NCBI GenBank assembly: GCA_946406115.1
Contig: OX291545.1
Location: 5,580,001-5,644,000, forward strand
Length of the DNA: 64,000 nucleotides
DNA from: Apoda limacodes
Taxonomy: Eukaryota > Arthropoda > Insecta > Lepidoptera > Limacodidae
Direction of reading: 5' to 3'
The first letter of the stretch is position 1. The number at the start of each line of letters is the position of its first letter. Under the pieces are notes generated by a model. That model was not told where the DNA came from. It made no database searches and was given only the letters and a program-made list of their open reading frames with translations. The position numbers and the translations under genes are program-made. Below are positions 1 to 10,535 of this stretch, in pieces.

Positions 1-440
1 GTTAGTGCACAGTGCCAATTGTTATCTTATTTGTTAGATCTCAGTTTAATTTGTCATCTTGTTTATTAGCCCACAGTTTCGTCTGTCATTTTATATCTTT
101 TATTTTTTATTTTATTTATTTATTCATATAAAATATAGATTAATATATAATATAATATAATTCTCTTTGCACCCTTAAACTCACAGTTCACAGTCACAGT
201 TCCAGTTTGTTAGCTTACAGTTTCGTTAGTCATTTTATTTGTAAGCTTAAGATTCCGTTTGTCATTTAATTTGTTAGTCTTTTTTTATTACTTGCTATGT
301 ATTTATATATTTTTATAGTTTATCTCTTCATACCTTATTTTAGATATCGTCTTAATTTTATATTTCTTAAGTTAAAAATATAACTGCTTGTGGTCTAACA
401 TACGGAACTCTATGATAGCTAGATGAATATTATGGTGAAA
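1..440. repeat. AT-rich DNA with degenerate direct repeats
   Basis: Between about 30 and 290 the words 'acagtttcgt', 'gtcattttatttg' and 'gttag' recur several times at roughly 30-40 bp spacing, for example near 75-95 and 205-245. This gives a decayed short tandem array. The rest of the interval is poly(T)/poly(A)-rich with no open frame. Nothing suggests a gene. Confidence 0.35.
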
Positions 441-675
441 ACGCGGATTTAAAAACGTTCCGACTGAAACTTTTTATCCAGGGGTTGTCGGGGACACTGA
501 TTCTAAATATTTAGTAAATTTTTCGATTTTACGAAATTAAAAGATTGCCGCCATAGTGATTTTTTATTGAAGTCTATTATTTTCACAGAAGGAGTTTGAT
601 CGAAATAGTTCCGTGAGTATAGGAAAACTTTCAGATCTTCAAAATGTCGGAAAACAAAATGGCTGGCCATATGTC

Positions 676-752
676 AAATTCAAAGTCAAAGTCAAAATGG
701 TTTATTCAAATTAGGATTTTACAATCCAGTTGAATCGTCAAAGTTATAAAAC
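676..752 (-). mobile_element. LINE 3' tail fragment inside a tandem-repeat unit
   Basis: Read on the minus strand, this segment contains 'tttgacgattcaa', 'ttgtaaaatcct', 'atttgaataaacc' and 'attttgactttg' in that order. The same words form the 3' end of the LINE at 45238-48077, so this is a short 5'-truncated insertion of that or a sister LINE. It splits repeat unit zero of cluster 1. No clean target duplication is visible. Confidence 0.6.
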
Positions 753-842
753 GTATGAAATGTATTATCTCAAAAACGATTTGCTATAGGAGGGAGGTTG
801 TAAAGTAGTAATTTTTGGCGCTGGGTAGGTTTTGGTGCGAGG

Positions 843-1250
843 GAATGAAACTATGGAAAATATGTACACAGCTTATAATGTACCAACAGTACAGTATACA
901 CTATTTTAATACCACAGAGGAGAGGTGATGCCTTGTGCGTGAATCGCGTAGAACTGCCGCCTTTTGGTCCAGGGCCTTTATCTGATAACATCGCAATGTC
1001 TTTCCTCTCATCCCGCACGTTCCCCACTTGCACATGAAGGCTTAAGACACTTTCTAATGGAATGTACAAGCAAAAAACGTGCCCCTACTTTCTAACGATA
1101 CAATACAATACATTTTACTTATTAATACGTATTATTAATATTTACCAACCTATAGAGCATGAGACAAAATTATTTATACAATATAAACCTTATACCTACT
1201 AACAATTGTTTATGCCTACTTATATACTAAGTTACGCCGTTGTGAAGGTG
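843..1250. other. Spacer without recognised gene
   Basis: This is a mixed-composition spacer between units of the tandem family. A 72-codon minus-strand open frame (851-1069) has no recognisable domain and no coding signature I trust. Confidence 0.3.
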
Positions 1251-2115
1251 TGCTCCGTAACAGAGGTGCTAGAACAAATATTGTAAAGGGTAATGAGGAG
1301 CAACTGCCTGGTAAAAAAAAATCAAGATGGCGGATTCAAAATAGCGGTCAAAAAAATTTGTTCACTGATACGAGTGAAACTTAGCATCCGGGAGTTTTCG
1401 GGGCCGCTTATTCTAAATATTTAGTCGATTAATCGATTTTACATATTTACAAGATGGCCGCCATAGTGAATAGTAATTTAAGCCTGTTATTCTCCCAGAA
1501 GGACTTTTCGAGGGTGAAAATGATATGTGGCGGGTTTGATAGAAATAGTTTCGTGAATATAGGGAAACTATCAGATCTTCAAAATGGCGGAAAACAAAAT
1601 GATTGTCTATACGAAACAGATCTCAAAAACGATTTGCCATAGGAGGGGGGTGCTCGAACAAATATTGTAAAGGACACCAAAGAGCAACTGCCTGGTGGAA
1701 ATAATTCAAGATAGCGGATTCGAAATGGTGGTCGAAAAAATTTATTCACCAATCCGGCTAAAATTTTCGCCGCCGATACGGAATATTGAGTATATATTTC
1801 AATTTTCATTTTGACAATAGTGATGTTTTTTGAAGCCTTTTATTTTCGCAGAAGGAGTCTCCGGGGTTAATCGATGTAGGAGAGGTTTGATCAAAAAGGT
1901 TCCGTAATTGTGGGAAAAAACAACATGGCCGCCATACAAAACATTTAATTCAACGAAGGATATCTTGAAAAAGATATGCTATAAAAGTGGGGTGCATGAA
2001 CAAATATTTTAAAGGACACCAAAGAGCAACTGCCTGGTGAACGAAAAATTCAAGATGGCGGATTCAAAATAGCGGTCGAAGAAATTTATTCACCAATCAT
2101 GCTGAAAATTTGAAA

Positions 2116-4600
2116 ATAAAAACTTAATAATAACTAAAACAAAAAAAACTAATAATAACATACAGGCTTACGCATCTGTCCACACACGACGGTATTCATA
2201 ACGATCACAAAAGCACAGTATCCACGTCATCTTTGATCCACAGTCACTATTCACAATCACTATGCACCAATGCTTTCGTCTGTCCATCACTGTCGACAGT
2301 CTCCCAAACTCTGCAGTGGTTGACTACTTCAAGGACTGAACCACCGCGTCGGCTACTGGTAGTAGGATCCTCTTCGAGATCTTGGCCTCCCTACGCTATA
2401 ACGTTTGTGAAAGCTTCCAGTTTCCTGAAGCCTGTGTGAAAACAGCGTAATTTTGGGATACGCTGGTCTGCCGGTCACGTCCTGCTCTACCTTACGCACA
2501 TGTATGTTGTAAAACACTAAATCACTGTAGTTTGTTATAGTAGAATTCATATCACTAAATTTGACACTCAACATGTACGCACAATATAGAAAAACACTAC
2601 TGACCTTATTTAATTCGATTATCGGCATTTTCAAAGTGATCTGTAGCGCCGCGCCCCGGGCTAAATAGGTGTTGCCCTACTTTGCACTACATACATTGAT
2701 TTAAAAATACCTATTACCTCGAGTAAAGAATTCTCCTGGAATTTTAAATACTTAATTAAGTAAAATAACAATAAACGACTAGTAGGTATTTCGTTTCTTT
2801 ACCTAATAATTTAAGGATATTTCTTAGGGACCCATTTAAATACTTAAGTAGGTACCTACTGATTTTTGCTTAAGCGCTAGATGCCATTAACTGTGAAGTT
2901 TCATGAACGACGTTTTTATTTAGCGCTGCAAATTGAGCATAATATGCCGATTAATCCAAAATCAACAAAATTTACAAAAGTGGGAAAAGACATGCTACAA
3001 AACAAAAATAACACAAAATAAAAAAAAAAAACAAAAAATAAATTGTAATTAATTACTAGTAGTAATTACATTAAAATATTGTCAATATTCTGAAACTAAA
3101 CTATTTTTTAATGGGTTAAATTGGTATTGTATTGACATATGAGCACGCTTAAACTGACTCCACAAGTAGTAGTTAGGGAGTTTTTTGGTTGCTTGCTTAT
3201 TCTTGGCTTAATTCGGTGAAGGTTAGTTGTGTAAAAGTCAAAGTAAAGGATAGAGTTTTTATCCATTTGTGATTGACGCAAATAAATCTAGAAATCTTAC
3301 CTACTTACCAATTTAAGTATTAAAAAAAACAACTATTTATACCTACCTAAAAAAGTACAGTATCTTTTACTTTTATTTAATACCTTTTACTTTACACATA
3401 ATCACATAACACAATGACTTACCTACTTGTAATTTTTCCACATATTTTTTTTGTGCTGGTAACATTCGCATAGAAAGGTGACTTCCCGAAAATTAGGGTA
3501 CCGTTTTCGCTTTATTTGACCTTATTTGAAAATACTAGCTCTTGTTTATGCAGCCCTAGTACGTAAAGTTTAGTTTATGATGATTATATGATATTTGCAC
3601 TAATAAGGTATGTATGTATGTTTTTTCTTTACTCTGAGGCTTTATAATGTATGTAAAGGAATGCATTTTATAGTCATGTCTGACATAAAAACTATTTTGT
3701 TTTTGACTTTATTTGAATAATAGGTATATCTAGGAGTAAAAATTGCAAGTAGGTAAAACTACCTATCAAAATATTATTTGTTTAAATTTTTGATAACAGG
3801 TATTTATTTGATGATACCTACGTCCGCAGGCACTAAGGCATGGTAAACTAAGTAAATGTCTAATAATAAAATTAGTTTGTTTTCGATTGAATTGGGATTG
3901 TTGTTATCTGTAGGCATCAAAATAATATTTTTTAAAGATTAATAGTAGGTATTTCATAATATCGCAAAATCGCATACATTACTTGAGTACAAAAAAATAC
4001 AGAACCCTTCATAATTTTATTTAAGAAAGAGAGAAAAATCTTGCTACTTCTTTTAATTTTACTAGTGTGTGAGTATGTTGAGTGTATGTGTGAGTGAGAG
4101 TTGAGACACACTCAAAGAGTTGGGCCGCAGAGGGGCAAACATTTTAAGGTTATAATTTAGTATCTCATCTGTGCCTACACTTCACACAACATACTTTTTC
4201 ATATTGTTCAAATTTAAGACATGAGTACCTACCTACCTAGTTGTTATCACTGCAGTTACTGTCGAACGTCAAAAATAAGAACAGACGTTTTTGATTTTAC
4301 GTATTGATACGTAAGATTATTCATTTAAGACCAAATATCATTTTTAAACCAAAAATAAATACGATAAAAACAAAATAAGAATTGCAGAATTGATTTATCG
4401 CTTCGCCAGAATGACAGTAGGTAGAAATAAAGTGATTAGAACCATCTATTTGTATTTTTATTCTTTCGCCTGGTATTTTGGGGTCAACAGTTATAGTAAT
4501 ATACAGATGATTTCATCATAATTATGAATGAAATCAGCTGTTTCAGGGTTGTCGCTCTACCGTCTTAGGTACAAAAGGAAATTTGCTGGTTGTTGGGAAA
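2116..4600. other. AT-rich intergenic stretch, no gene recognised
   Basis: 2170-2640 is moderately GC-rich and gives a minus-strand open frame of about 90 codons that I cannot assign. 2640-4560 is AT-rich with many 'acctac' and 'gtaggta' words, which are common in lepidopteran noncoding DNA, plus homopolymer runs. I saw no splice-bounded exon and no transposon protein. Confidence 0.4.
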
Positions 4601-4608
4601 CCTGAACA

Positions 4609-4660
4609 TTTTCCGACTTCAGGATGTAGTTGTTCAGAAAAATATCCTGAAGTCGGAAAA
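4609..4660. repeat. 17-bp perfect inverted repeat (hairpin)
   Basis: 'ttttccgacttcaggat' at 4609-4625 is the exact reverse complement of 4644-4660, with an 18-bp loop. It lies at the entry to repeat cluster 2. It may be a repeat boundary or a local template-switch product. The flanks show no terminator or transposon signature. Confidence 0.75.
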
Positions 4661-5440
4661 ACCAACCCTTATCTACCACTTCCGGCTGTATACACCATTT
4701 ACCTAACAGGTTGTATATTTCGATTTTCCAAACTTTCAAGATGGCTGTCAAAGTGATATTTTTTTGAGACATTTTTTTTTCGAGAACTCTCTGGGGGTAA
4801 AACCGTTGTATGAGAGATTTGATCAAAAAGGTGATTGTGAGAAAACTTTCAGATCTTCAAAATGGCGGAAAATCAACATGGCCACCATACAAAACATTTA
4901 TTTCAACGCAGGATATCTTTGAAATGAATTGCTTTAGGAGGAGGGTGCTCGAACAAATGTTGTAAAGAACACCAAAGAATTGCCTGGTGGAAAAAAAATC
5001 AAAATGGCGGTCGAAACAATTATTTCACTGATCCGTCTGAAACTTTGCATCCGGGGGTTTTCGGGGTCGCTGATACTTAATATTTAGTCATTTTTCGATT
5101 TTCCATAATTTCAAGATGGCCACCATATTGATGTTTTATTAAAGCCTTATTATTCTCTTAAAGGATTCTCCGGGGGTAAAAATAATGAATGCGGGATTTG
5201 ATAGAAATGGTACCGTAAGTATGAGAAATATTTGAGATTTTCATAATGGCTGAAAACAATATGGCCGCCATACAAAACATTTAATTTAACGAAGGATACC
5301 TTGAAAACGAATTGATAAAGAAGGCGGGTGCTAGAACAAATGTTGTAAAGGACACCAAAGAGCAACTGCCTGGTGGAAAAAAAATTCAAAATGGATGTCG
5401 AAAATATTTGTTTACCGATCCGTCTTTTTTGGGGTCGCTG
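4640..5440 (+). repeat. Tandem ~380 bp repeat family, cluster 2
   Basis: Two further units of the cluster 1 family. The landmark 'gaacaaatgttgtaaag' falls at about 4950 and 5333, a spacing of about 382. The blocks 'aatggcggaaaa', 'atggccgccatacaaaacat' and 'caactgcctggtgg' follow in the same order as in cluster 1. The array ends near 5440, where the sequence becomes unrelated. The two clusters lie about 2.5 kb apart with non-repetitive DNA between them. Confidence 0.75.
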
Positions 5441-6504
5441 ATAAAATCTGAATATAGTGATGTTTCCATTCTGTCGTTCCATCCAACATCGTATTTTAAA
5501 ACTTTCACATTCAAGTCCCGCTCGCCCGAAATAAAGTCGCCACTTTGACAACCTTGAGCTGCCGACAATCAAATCCCTTAATTTGCTTCTACCGGAAACA
5601 CCCATAGCTAATAAAATATTTTTAAATCTGGCAAAAGGTTTAGCTAAATGATTTACATAATGCTCGTAAGAAAAATTCAAAAAAGACCACGCGACCTGCT
5701 TATGTAGCGAGCGAAATACTCTATTTTTAATCAATAACTCTAGTTTTATTTTAAATCTGTATTGACGAGATTAAGTAAGTTTTGGTTAAAGAATCAAAAA
5801 AAAAAAGGTTTATTGAGTTAATTATTGAGGTACATTAAATCAACTTAGCAACTATTAATCATTTAATTTAATTATTGTACAGTTAATTATTATACAGTTT
5901 TCTCGCGTGTAGTAATTTTTATTTATATTATTAAGAGTGGTATATCCATTTTCTTCTAACATTTACAGATAAAGAGAGGTTGCTGGATTAATGTTTAATA
6001 AATCATAATTAAAATCACCAAAGACTTTTTTTTTTTTTTTTTTGAAGCTGATGACTAATGGTATCTAGAATTTTTTTTTCTATTTGAACACCAATGATGA
6101 TCATTTAAGCATTTTCCTTTGACCAAGCTGTGATTCTGATTATTATTTATTGTCCTATGACTGTATTCCATGCAGATGACAGTTTTTATCCATCCTCACG
6201 ATTGAAGTTCTTATGTTTTTTGATTTCAATCGCTTCGCGTACCAATCTACATACCAATAAAAATTAGTTTAGAATCATTATGAAATAAAATCAGGTTTTG
6301 GAAATTATAGGATATTTGTTTAATGTCACGTGGAACACACTTGGTTTTGACACTACACACACTAATACAACGTATGTAAATTCACAAAAAGTCTCAGTTA
6401 CATTTGAGTAACTTATATTCTCTTTCTGAACAGCCCAAAGGAGAAAATTTTGATAAAAACGCAGTCCTCGTTCGCGCTGAGGGCAATGTCAAATGTCAAT
6501 TATT
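5441..6504. other. AT-rich spacer, no gene recognised
   Basis: A minus-strand open frame of 194 codons (5150-5734) crosses the end of the repeat array. It shows no domain and is probably chance. The rest is AT-rich with a poly(T) run near 6027-6042. I see no RNA gene or transposon protein. Confidence 0.4.
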
Positions 6505-7034
6505 TTTTTTTATACCACTAAGGTGGCAAACAAGCACACGGTCCGCTTGATGGTAAGCGGTCACCGTGGCCTATGGACGCTTGCAACACCAGGAGTATCA
6601 CTCGCGCGTTGCCGACCCTTCAAAAATCCAATAACTTTTTTCTATTCTTTCTTGAAGAACCCCATACTGTAGTCTTTAGAGAAAACCTTGACAGGGAGTT
6701 CATTCCACAACCCAAGCGTTCGCGGGAGAAAGTTTCTCTGAAACCGCACTGTACGCGACCATTTCGTTTCTAAAGTATGAGAATGAGTTCCCTGCATATG
6801 GCGAGCGGTTCGATGGTAGAAAGTAGCCGTGGCCATCATTCTAAAAAAATCCTCAGAACACATCCCATTGTACAAGCGGAAGAACACATACAGAGAGGCA
6901 AAATCTCTCCTCAGACTTAAGGGTTCGATATGGCAAGTGAGTTTGGGATGGTCGACAATTCTTACAGCCCGTCGTTGAACCGAGTCAAAAGGTCCAAGCT
7001 GGTATCCGGGTGCATCCGCTCAGAGATGGCAGCA

Positions 7035-8100
7035 TTACTCCATATGGGGCCGAACCTGCGACTTGTAAAGCAACAACCTCTGCCCCGACGTGAAGTACTG
7101 CCTCGCTCTGTTGAGTACACCTAGTTTTTTGGACGCCAGCTTCACCTTATCTTGTAAATGATCTCGGAACTGAACATCGCTGGTGATGTTGAAACTAAGG
7201 ATCTCAATGCTCTTGGGGATGGAGAAGGGAGTGTTCTGGAATTGTGGGACTACAGTGAATGGGGTTTTCTTAGCGGTGAATGCGCAGACTTGTGACTTTG
7301 TAGGATTGAATCGGACCAAGTTTACCCGTCCCCAGTCAGAGACCTTGGACAGTGTGGTCTCGATTTGAGACAAAAGTTCTCCGCGGTTTTCCTCCACTAG
7401 GGAACGAGAGATGTTTGCACGACCCGTGTAATAAGCGTCGCCAGTACTGTCATCTGCATAGCAATGTATGTTGTTGATGTCCAACATGTCATTGATATGC
7501 AGTAGAAACAGCGTAGGAGACAGCACAGAGCCTTGCGTGACACCAGCATTAATGTCCATGCTATCAGAGCAACTACCGTCAACTACAGTTCGTATGCGTC
7601 TGCCGGACAAAAAGCTAGCCACCCATTTGCACAAACCCTCGGGCACTCCGTAAGATGAAAACTTCTATAGAAGACCCCGGTGCCAGACCCGATCGAACGC
7701 CTTCGCTATGTCCAGGCTACATGCCAATGCCTCCCCCTGACTCTCAATGGCTAGTGCCCATCGGTGTGTGAGATACACTAAAAGGTCACCAGTCGAGCGA
7801 CCGTGGCGAAAGCCATATTGACGATCTCTGACCAGGTCTTGTTCTTCTAGGTATCTTAGAAGCTGTGTATTGATCACGCGCTCCATAACCTTGGAGAGTA
7901 GAGAGGTAATAGCGATACGCCTGTATTTCGATGGATCTGATCTATCGCCCTTTTTGGGCACCGGGTGCACATTCGCAGTCTTCCATGAAGACGGAAATTG
8001 CCTAGTGTGGTAGGAAAGCGTGAAGAGGCACGTGAGTACAGGACATAACTCAGGAGCACACTGCTTAAGCACCACTACTGGTATACGGTCTGGCTCACTC
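7035..8100 (-). pseudogene. Reverse transcriptase domain of LINE family A copy 1
   Basis: This encodes the RT that would copy LINE RNA at nicked chromosomal DNA. Reading the minus strand, 8075-7665 carries the early RT blocks ('YRRIAITSLLSKVMERVI', 'QYGFRHGRSTGDLL', 'DIAKAFDRVWHRGLL'). After a frameshift near 7650, 7646-7035 carries 'GVTQGSVLSPTLFLLHINDM', the catalytic 'CYADDSTGD' and the thumb region. The two halves are in different frames, so the gene is dead. Domain order and motifs are typical of Jockey/I-group LINEs. Downstream C-terminal tail sequence with further breaks continues to about 6600. Confidence 0.85.
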
Positions 8101-8737
8101 GACTTATGAACGTCTAAGCAAATGCAACGCCCGCCGGACCTCCCGCTGTGTTATAGAGATTTCCGGCATCGTCTTACCGCACCACGGTAAAGTAGGTGGT
8201 ACAGCGCCTTCGTCGTTCACATTCGAGTTAGGGGCAAAGAGACTGCCCAATAGATCGGCTTTCTCTTTTGCACTGTGGGCCAAGTCACCATCGGTCTTTC
8301 GCAGTGGTGGTAACGACGACGGGCAAAAGTTCCCTTTGGCAGCTTAGGCAAGCGACCAGAAAGCACGACTTCCAGAAGTCTCGCAAGTCACCCACCTATT
8401 TTGCCGATGAATTGGAATTTTGCTCTGGCAGTTGCTTTCTTACTGAACCTCGAGGCAGCATTTAATTTGCGTTTTACCTCAGAAATATTCGGATCCTTAT
8501 TATTACGAGCCGTGGTCCAAGCCTCATATGCAGTTTGCTTAAGAAATTTAGCTTCTCTGCAAGACCTATTTAACCACGGTCGTTTTTTGACGCTGGCAGC
8601 TACTCACGGGTTAGGAATATAACATTCTATACCAGCAAGGATTGTGTCAGTGACTGCGGCTACGCAGACGTCAGGATCTTCTGAGCTAAAGCAGATCTGC
8701 TTCCACGACTGACTTATAGTGGCACACACGACGCCAA

Positions 8738-9290
8738 TTAGTTGGCCCAGATGGATCGGGTTGTGTGCATGACACTTGAGTCCGAACGAGACAGTGGTCT
8801 AAGGAGCCTAAAGGCGCATCCACTGAGACGAAATATCCGTCCGGACGTGTAGTCAGCAGAAGCTCCAGTAAGGAGCTTGTATGGTCCTCTATTTTGGTAT
8901 TCTCGTTGCAGAGAGTACCAGCTTTGAGAATCCATAGGTCAGAGCAAATTCATGAGCAGATATCCCTGCATAGTTATTGGTTTGAGAACTGAGCCACTCA
9001 CGATGGTGGTCGTTGAAGTCTCCCAAAATAACTAGTTCTGCTGTGGGATATTGCTCTAGAACTTTGTCAGTCGTCAAACTCAGGTTCGTGAAGAGTCGAG
9101 TTACGTCCGTGTCACCGCTATGAGACCTGTATAGGCACGCATAGATACAAGTGTGGCCGCCGTAATCTACGCGGACTCACAATATCGACAGGTCCCTGTC
9201 TTCAAGGCTATGAAGGCGACGACAACAGATATCCTCCCGGACGAACATACATTCACCGGCACGACTCATAAAATTGTGCTCGAGTTTGTA
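8738..9290 (-). pseudogene. AP-like endonuclease domain of LINE family A copy 1
   Basis: On the minus strand this contains the endonuclease motif 'LVILGDFNDHHREWLSS', followed by 'ISAHEFALTYGFSKLVLS'. It corresponds to the apurinic-type endonuclease that nicks target DNA before reverse transcription. The frame is interrupted near 8890 and 9080. Copies 2 and 4 (14561-15430, 41280-41730) preserve the same block with 'GDFNAHH'; here the conserved Ala is replaced by Asp. The domain is non-functional as it stands. Confidence 0.8.
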
Positions 9291-9592
9291 GCCGGGATAA
9301 TGAAGGTATGAAGTGTCGGACAGTCAGTCTCCCTGACCGCCGGACCAGCACGCCGCGTCCACGCCGAGCAATGACAGCAACAAGCACCGCCGGTCCTCCG
9401 CTGTCCGCGCACCGAATCCTTAAAGAGCTCTGGCAACCTTACTCACCGCCAGGCTTATTGTGGCCACGGTTTTCTGTAAGGTGGAAGTACTTCCCCAGTT
9501 CGGGCCGCTCATTCGAGCAAGTACTCGCTATGCCCCGCTTAATTTGTTCGGGTGACTTATTCGAGCGAGTGCTTGCATTCCCCTCCCTCTCT

Positions 9593-10280
9593 TCAAATAC
9601 TTACTTAATACTATTGATAATTAAGAAGCAATATATACGTATCTGAGTTAGTCAGATAACATGGAGATGGTTAAATTAGCCAGTTAATTGGACACCTAGG
9701 CAGATCGTCAAGTATGGAAAAGAAAGGAAAAGAAATCGCACTGTATAAGTCATGTCTGTTGGGTTAGGTTTAGTTTCTTTTTCGTCAACGTAGATGTGGA
9801 GCAAGCGGAGCATTCCAGCCAATTTTCATATAATAATCTGATCAGTTATATGATAATTTATTTTCTATATTTAACGATCTGGCTAGGCGCCTGATTGACT
9901 GGCTAATTTAACCAAATGGCTGCGACAGTATTAATAGCTATGACAATTATATTTTCCTACGATGCATCGTTTTACTTTTTAGGGTTCCGTCTTTCTGACC
10001 ATTAAAAAGCCCTATCTTTTAGACCGAAATAGGTATTTTTACAGAATATGTGTTATAATTGGGGATTAAATAACAAATTATATAAAAAAACATATTTTCG
10101 TTGTTTACCTGTCTAAGTTGGTAAGATGAAGTCAAGTCTACCCGTGACCAAGGCCGGTGTAACCTAGCCAAAACGTCGGGAAAAATGTATTTTGCCAAAT
10201 AACGACGCATTAAATCCCGTTTTATTTTAAATTAGTAATACATACAAATTTCAAACTTGCAGTTTATATAACAAATAATA
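9593..10280. other. Noncoding spacer
   Basis: This is AT-rich sequence between a LINE and a MITE. A 63-codon minus-strand frame (10019-10210) includes 'tagccaaaacgtcggg', a phrase I associate with lepidopteran interspersed repeats, but no element boundary can be drawn. No gene is seen. Confidence 0.35.
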
Positions 10281-10535
10281 AAAACCGGCCAAGTGTAAGA
10301 CGGGCCCAAGCCATTTTTATTTTAAATTGCCGGATCAGCGCCATCTAGCTTATTATTAAGAGAAACAGTAACACATTTGTTTCTTGGAAACCGATATTCA
10401 AAGTGAAGCAACGTCTGACTTGGATGGGTGACCGCTTAGCTTAGCGGCACACTTTTTTGATTTTGTTTTTACATTATGTAAATGATACGTACGGAACCCT
10501 CGGTGCGCGAGTCCAGGTCGCACTTGGCCGGTTTT
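10281..10535. mobile_element. MITE-like element with 15-bp terminal inverted repeats
   Basis: The left end 'aaaaccggccaagtg' (10281-10295) is exactly inverted at the right end, 'cacttggccggtttt' (10521-10535), giving a 255-bp non-coding element. Next to the right end is 'cggaaccctcggtgcgcgagtc', a phrase common in arthropod interspersed repeats. Flanks are AT-rich and no unambiguous target duplication is seen. The interior includes a 5S-rRNA-like block (separate entry). Confidence 0.7.
10401..10437 (+). other. 5S rRNA-like segment within the MITE
   Basis: 'aagcaacgtctg' followed by 'acttggatgggtgaccgctt' resembles the internal promoter half of eukaryotic 5S rRNA (AAGCAGCGTCGGGC ... TACTTGGATGGGTGACCGC), with an internal deletion of about a dozen bases. 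It is too short and altered to be a functional 5S gene. The best reading is a 5S-derived fragment captured by, or giving rise to, this short element. Confidence 0.5.

Larger units (their letters stand above)
440..2115 (+). repeat. Tandem ~340-385 bp repeat family, cluster 1
   Basis: Several related units run head to tail. The landmark 'gaacaaatattgtaaagg' or a close variant falls at about 1270, 1655 and 1996, giving spacings of about 385 and 341. Each unit also carries 'agcaactgcctggt', a 'tcaagatggcgg' block, 'atccgggggttttcggggtcgct' variants, and 'cttcagatcttcaaaatggcgg' variants. A partial unit at 440-840 is interrupted by a LINE tail, and 843-1250 is unrelated spacer. The small open frames here have no family resemblance. 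A second cluster lies at 4640-5440. The family is unknown to me. Confidence 0.75.
6505..9592 (-). mobile_element. Jockey/I-group LINE, family A copy 1 (near end-to-end, broken)
   Basis: This is a non-LTR retrotransposon read on the minus strand, with its 5' end near 9592 and 3' poly(A) at 6505-6513 (T run on plus). From 5' to 3' it holds a GC-rich leader, an endonuclease domain, a linker, a reverse transcriptase with YADD at 7449-7460, and a C-terminal tail ending close to 'taccactaaggtggcaaac'. The 5' boundary is inferred because copy 2 (14148-16222) stops matching at the same point. Compared with copy 2, about 500 bp is missing near 9320. Several frameshifts make it inactive. Annotated relatives in moths are usually labelled 'mobile element jockey'; the exact clade is my inference. 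Confidence 0.85.

Noticed and set aside
5150..5734. 194-codon minus-strand open frame
   Set aside because: It crosses the end of a noncoding tandem array, has no domain, and neighbouring repeat units do not conserve the frame.
10401..10437. Functional 5S rRNA gene
   Set aside because: Only part of the molecule is recognisable, with an internal deletion, inside a short inverted-repeat element.
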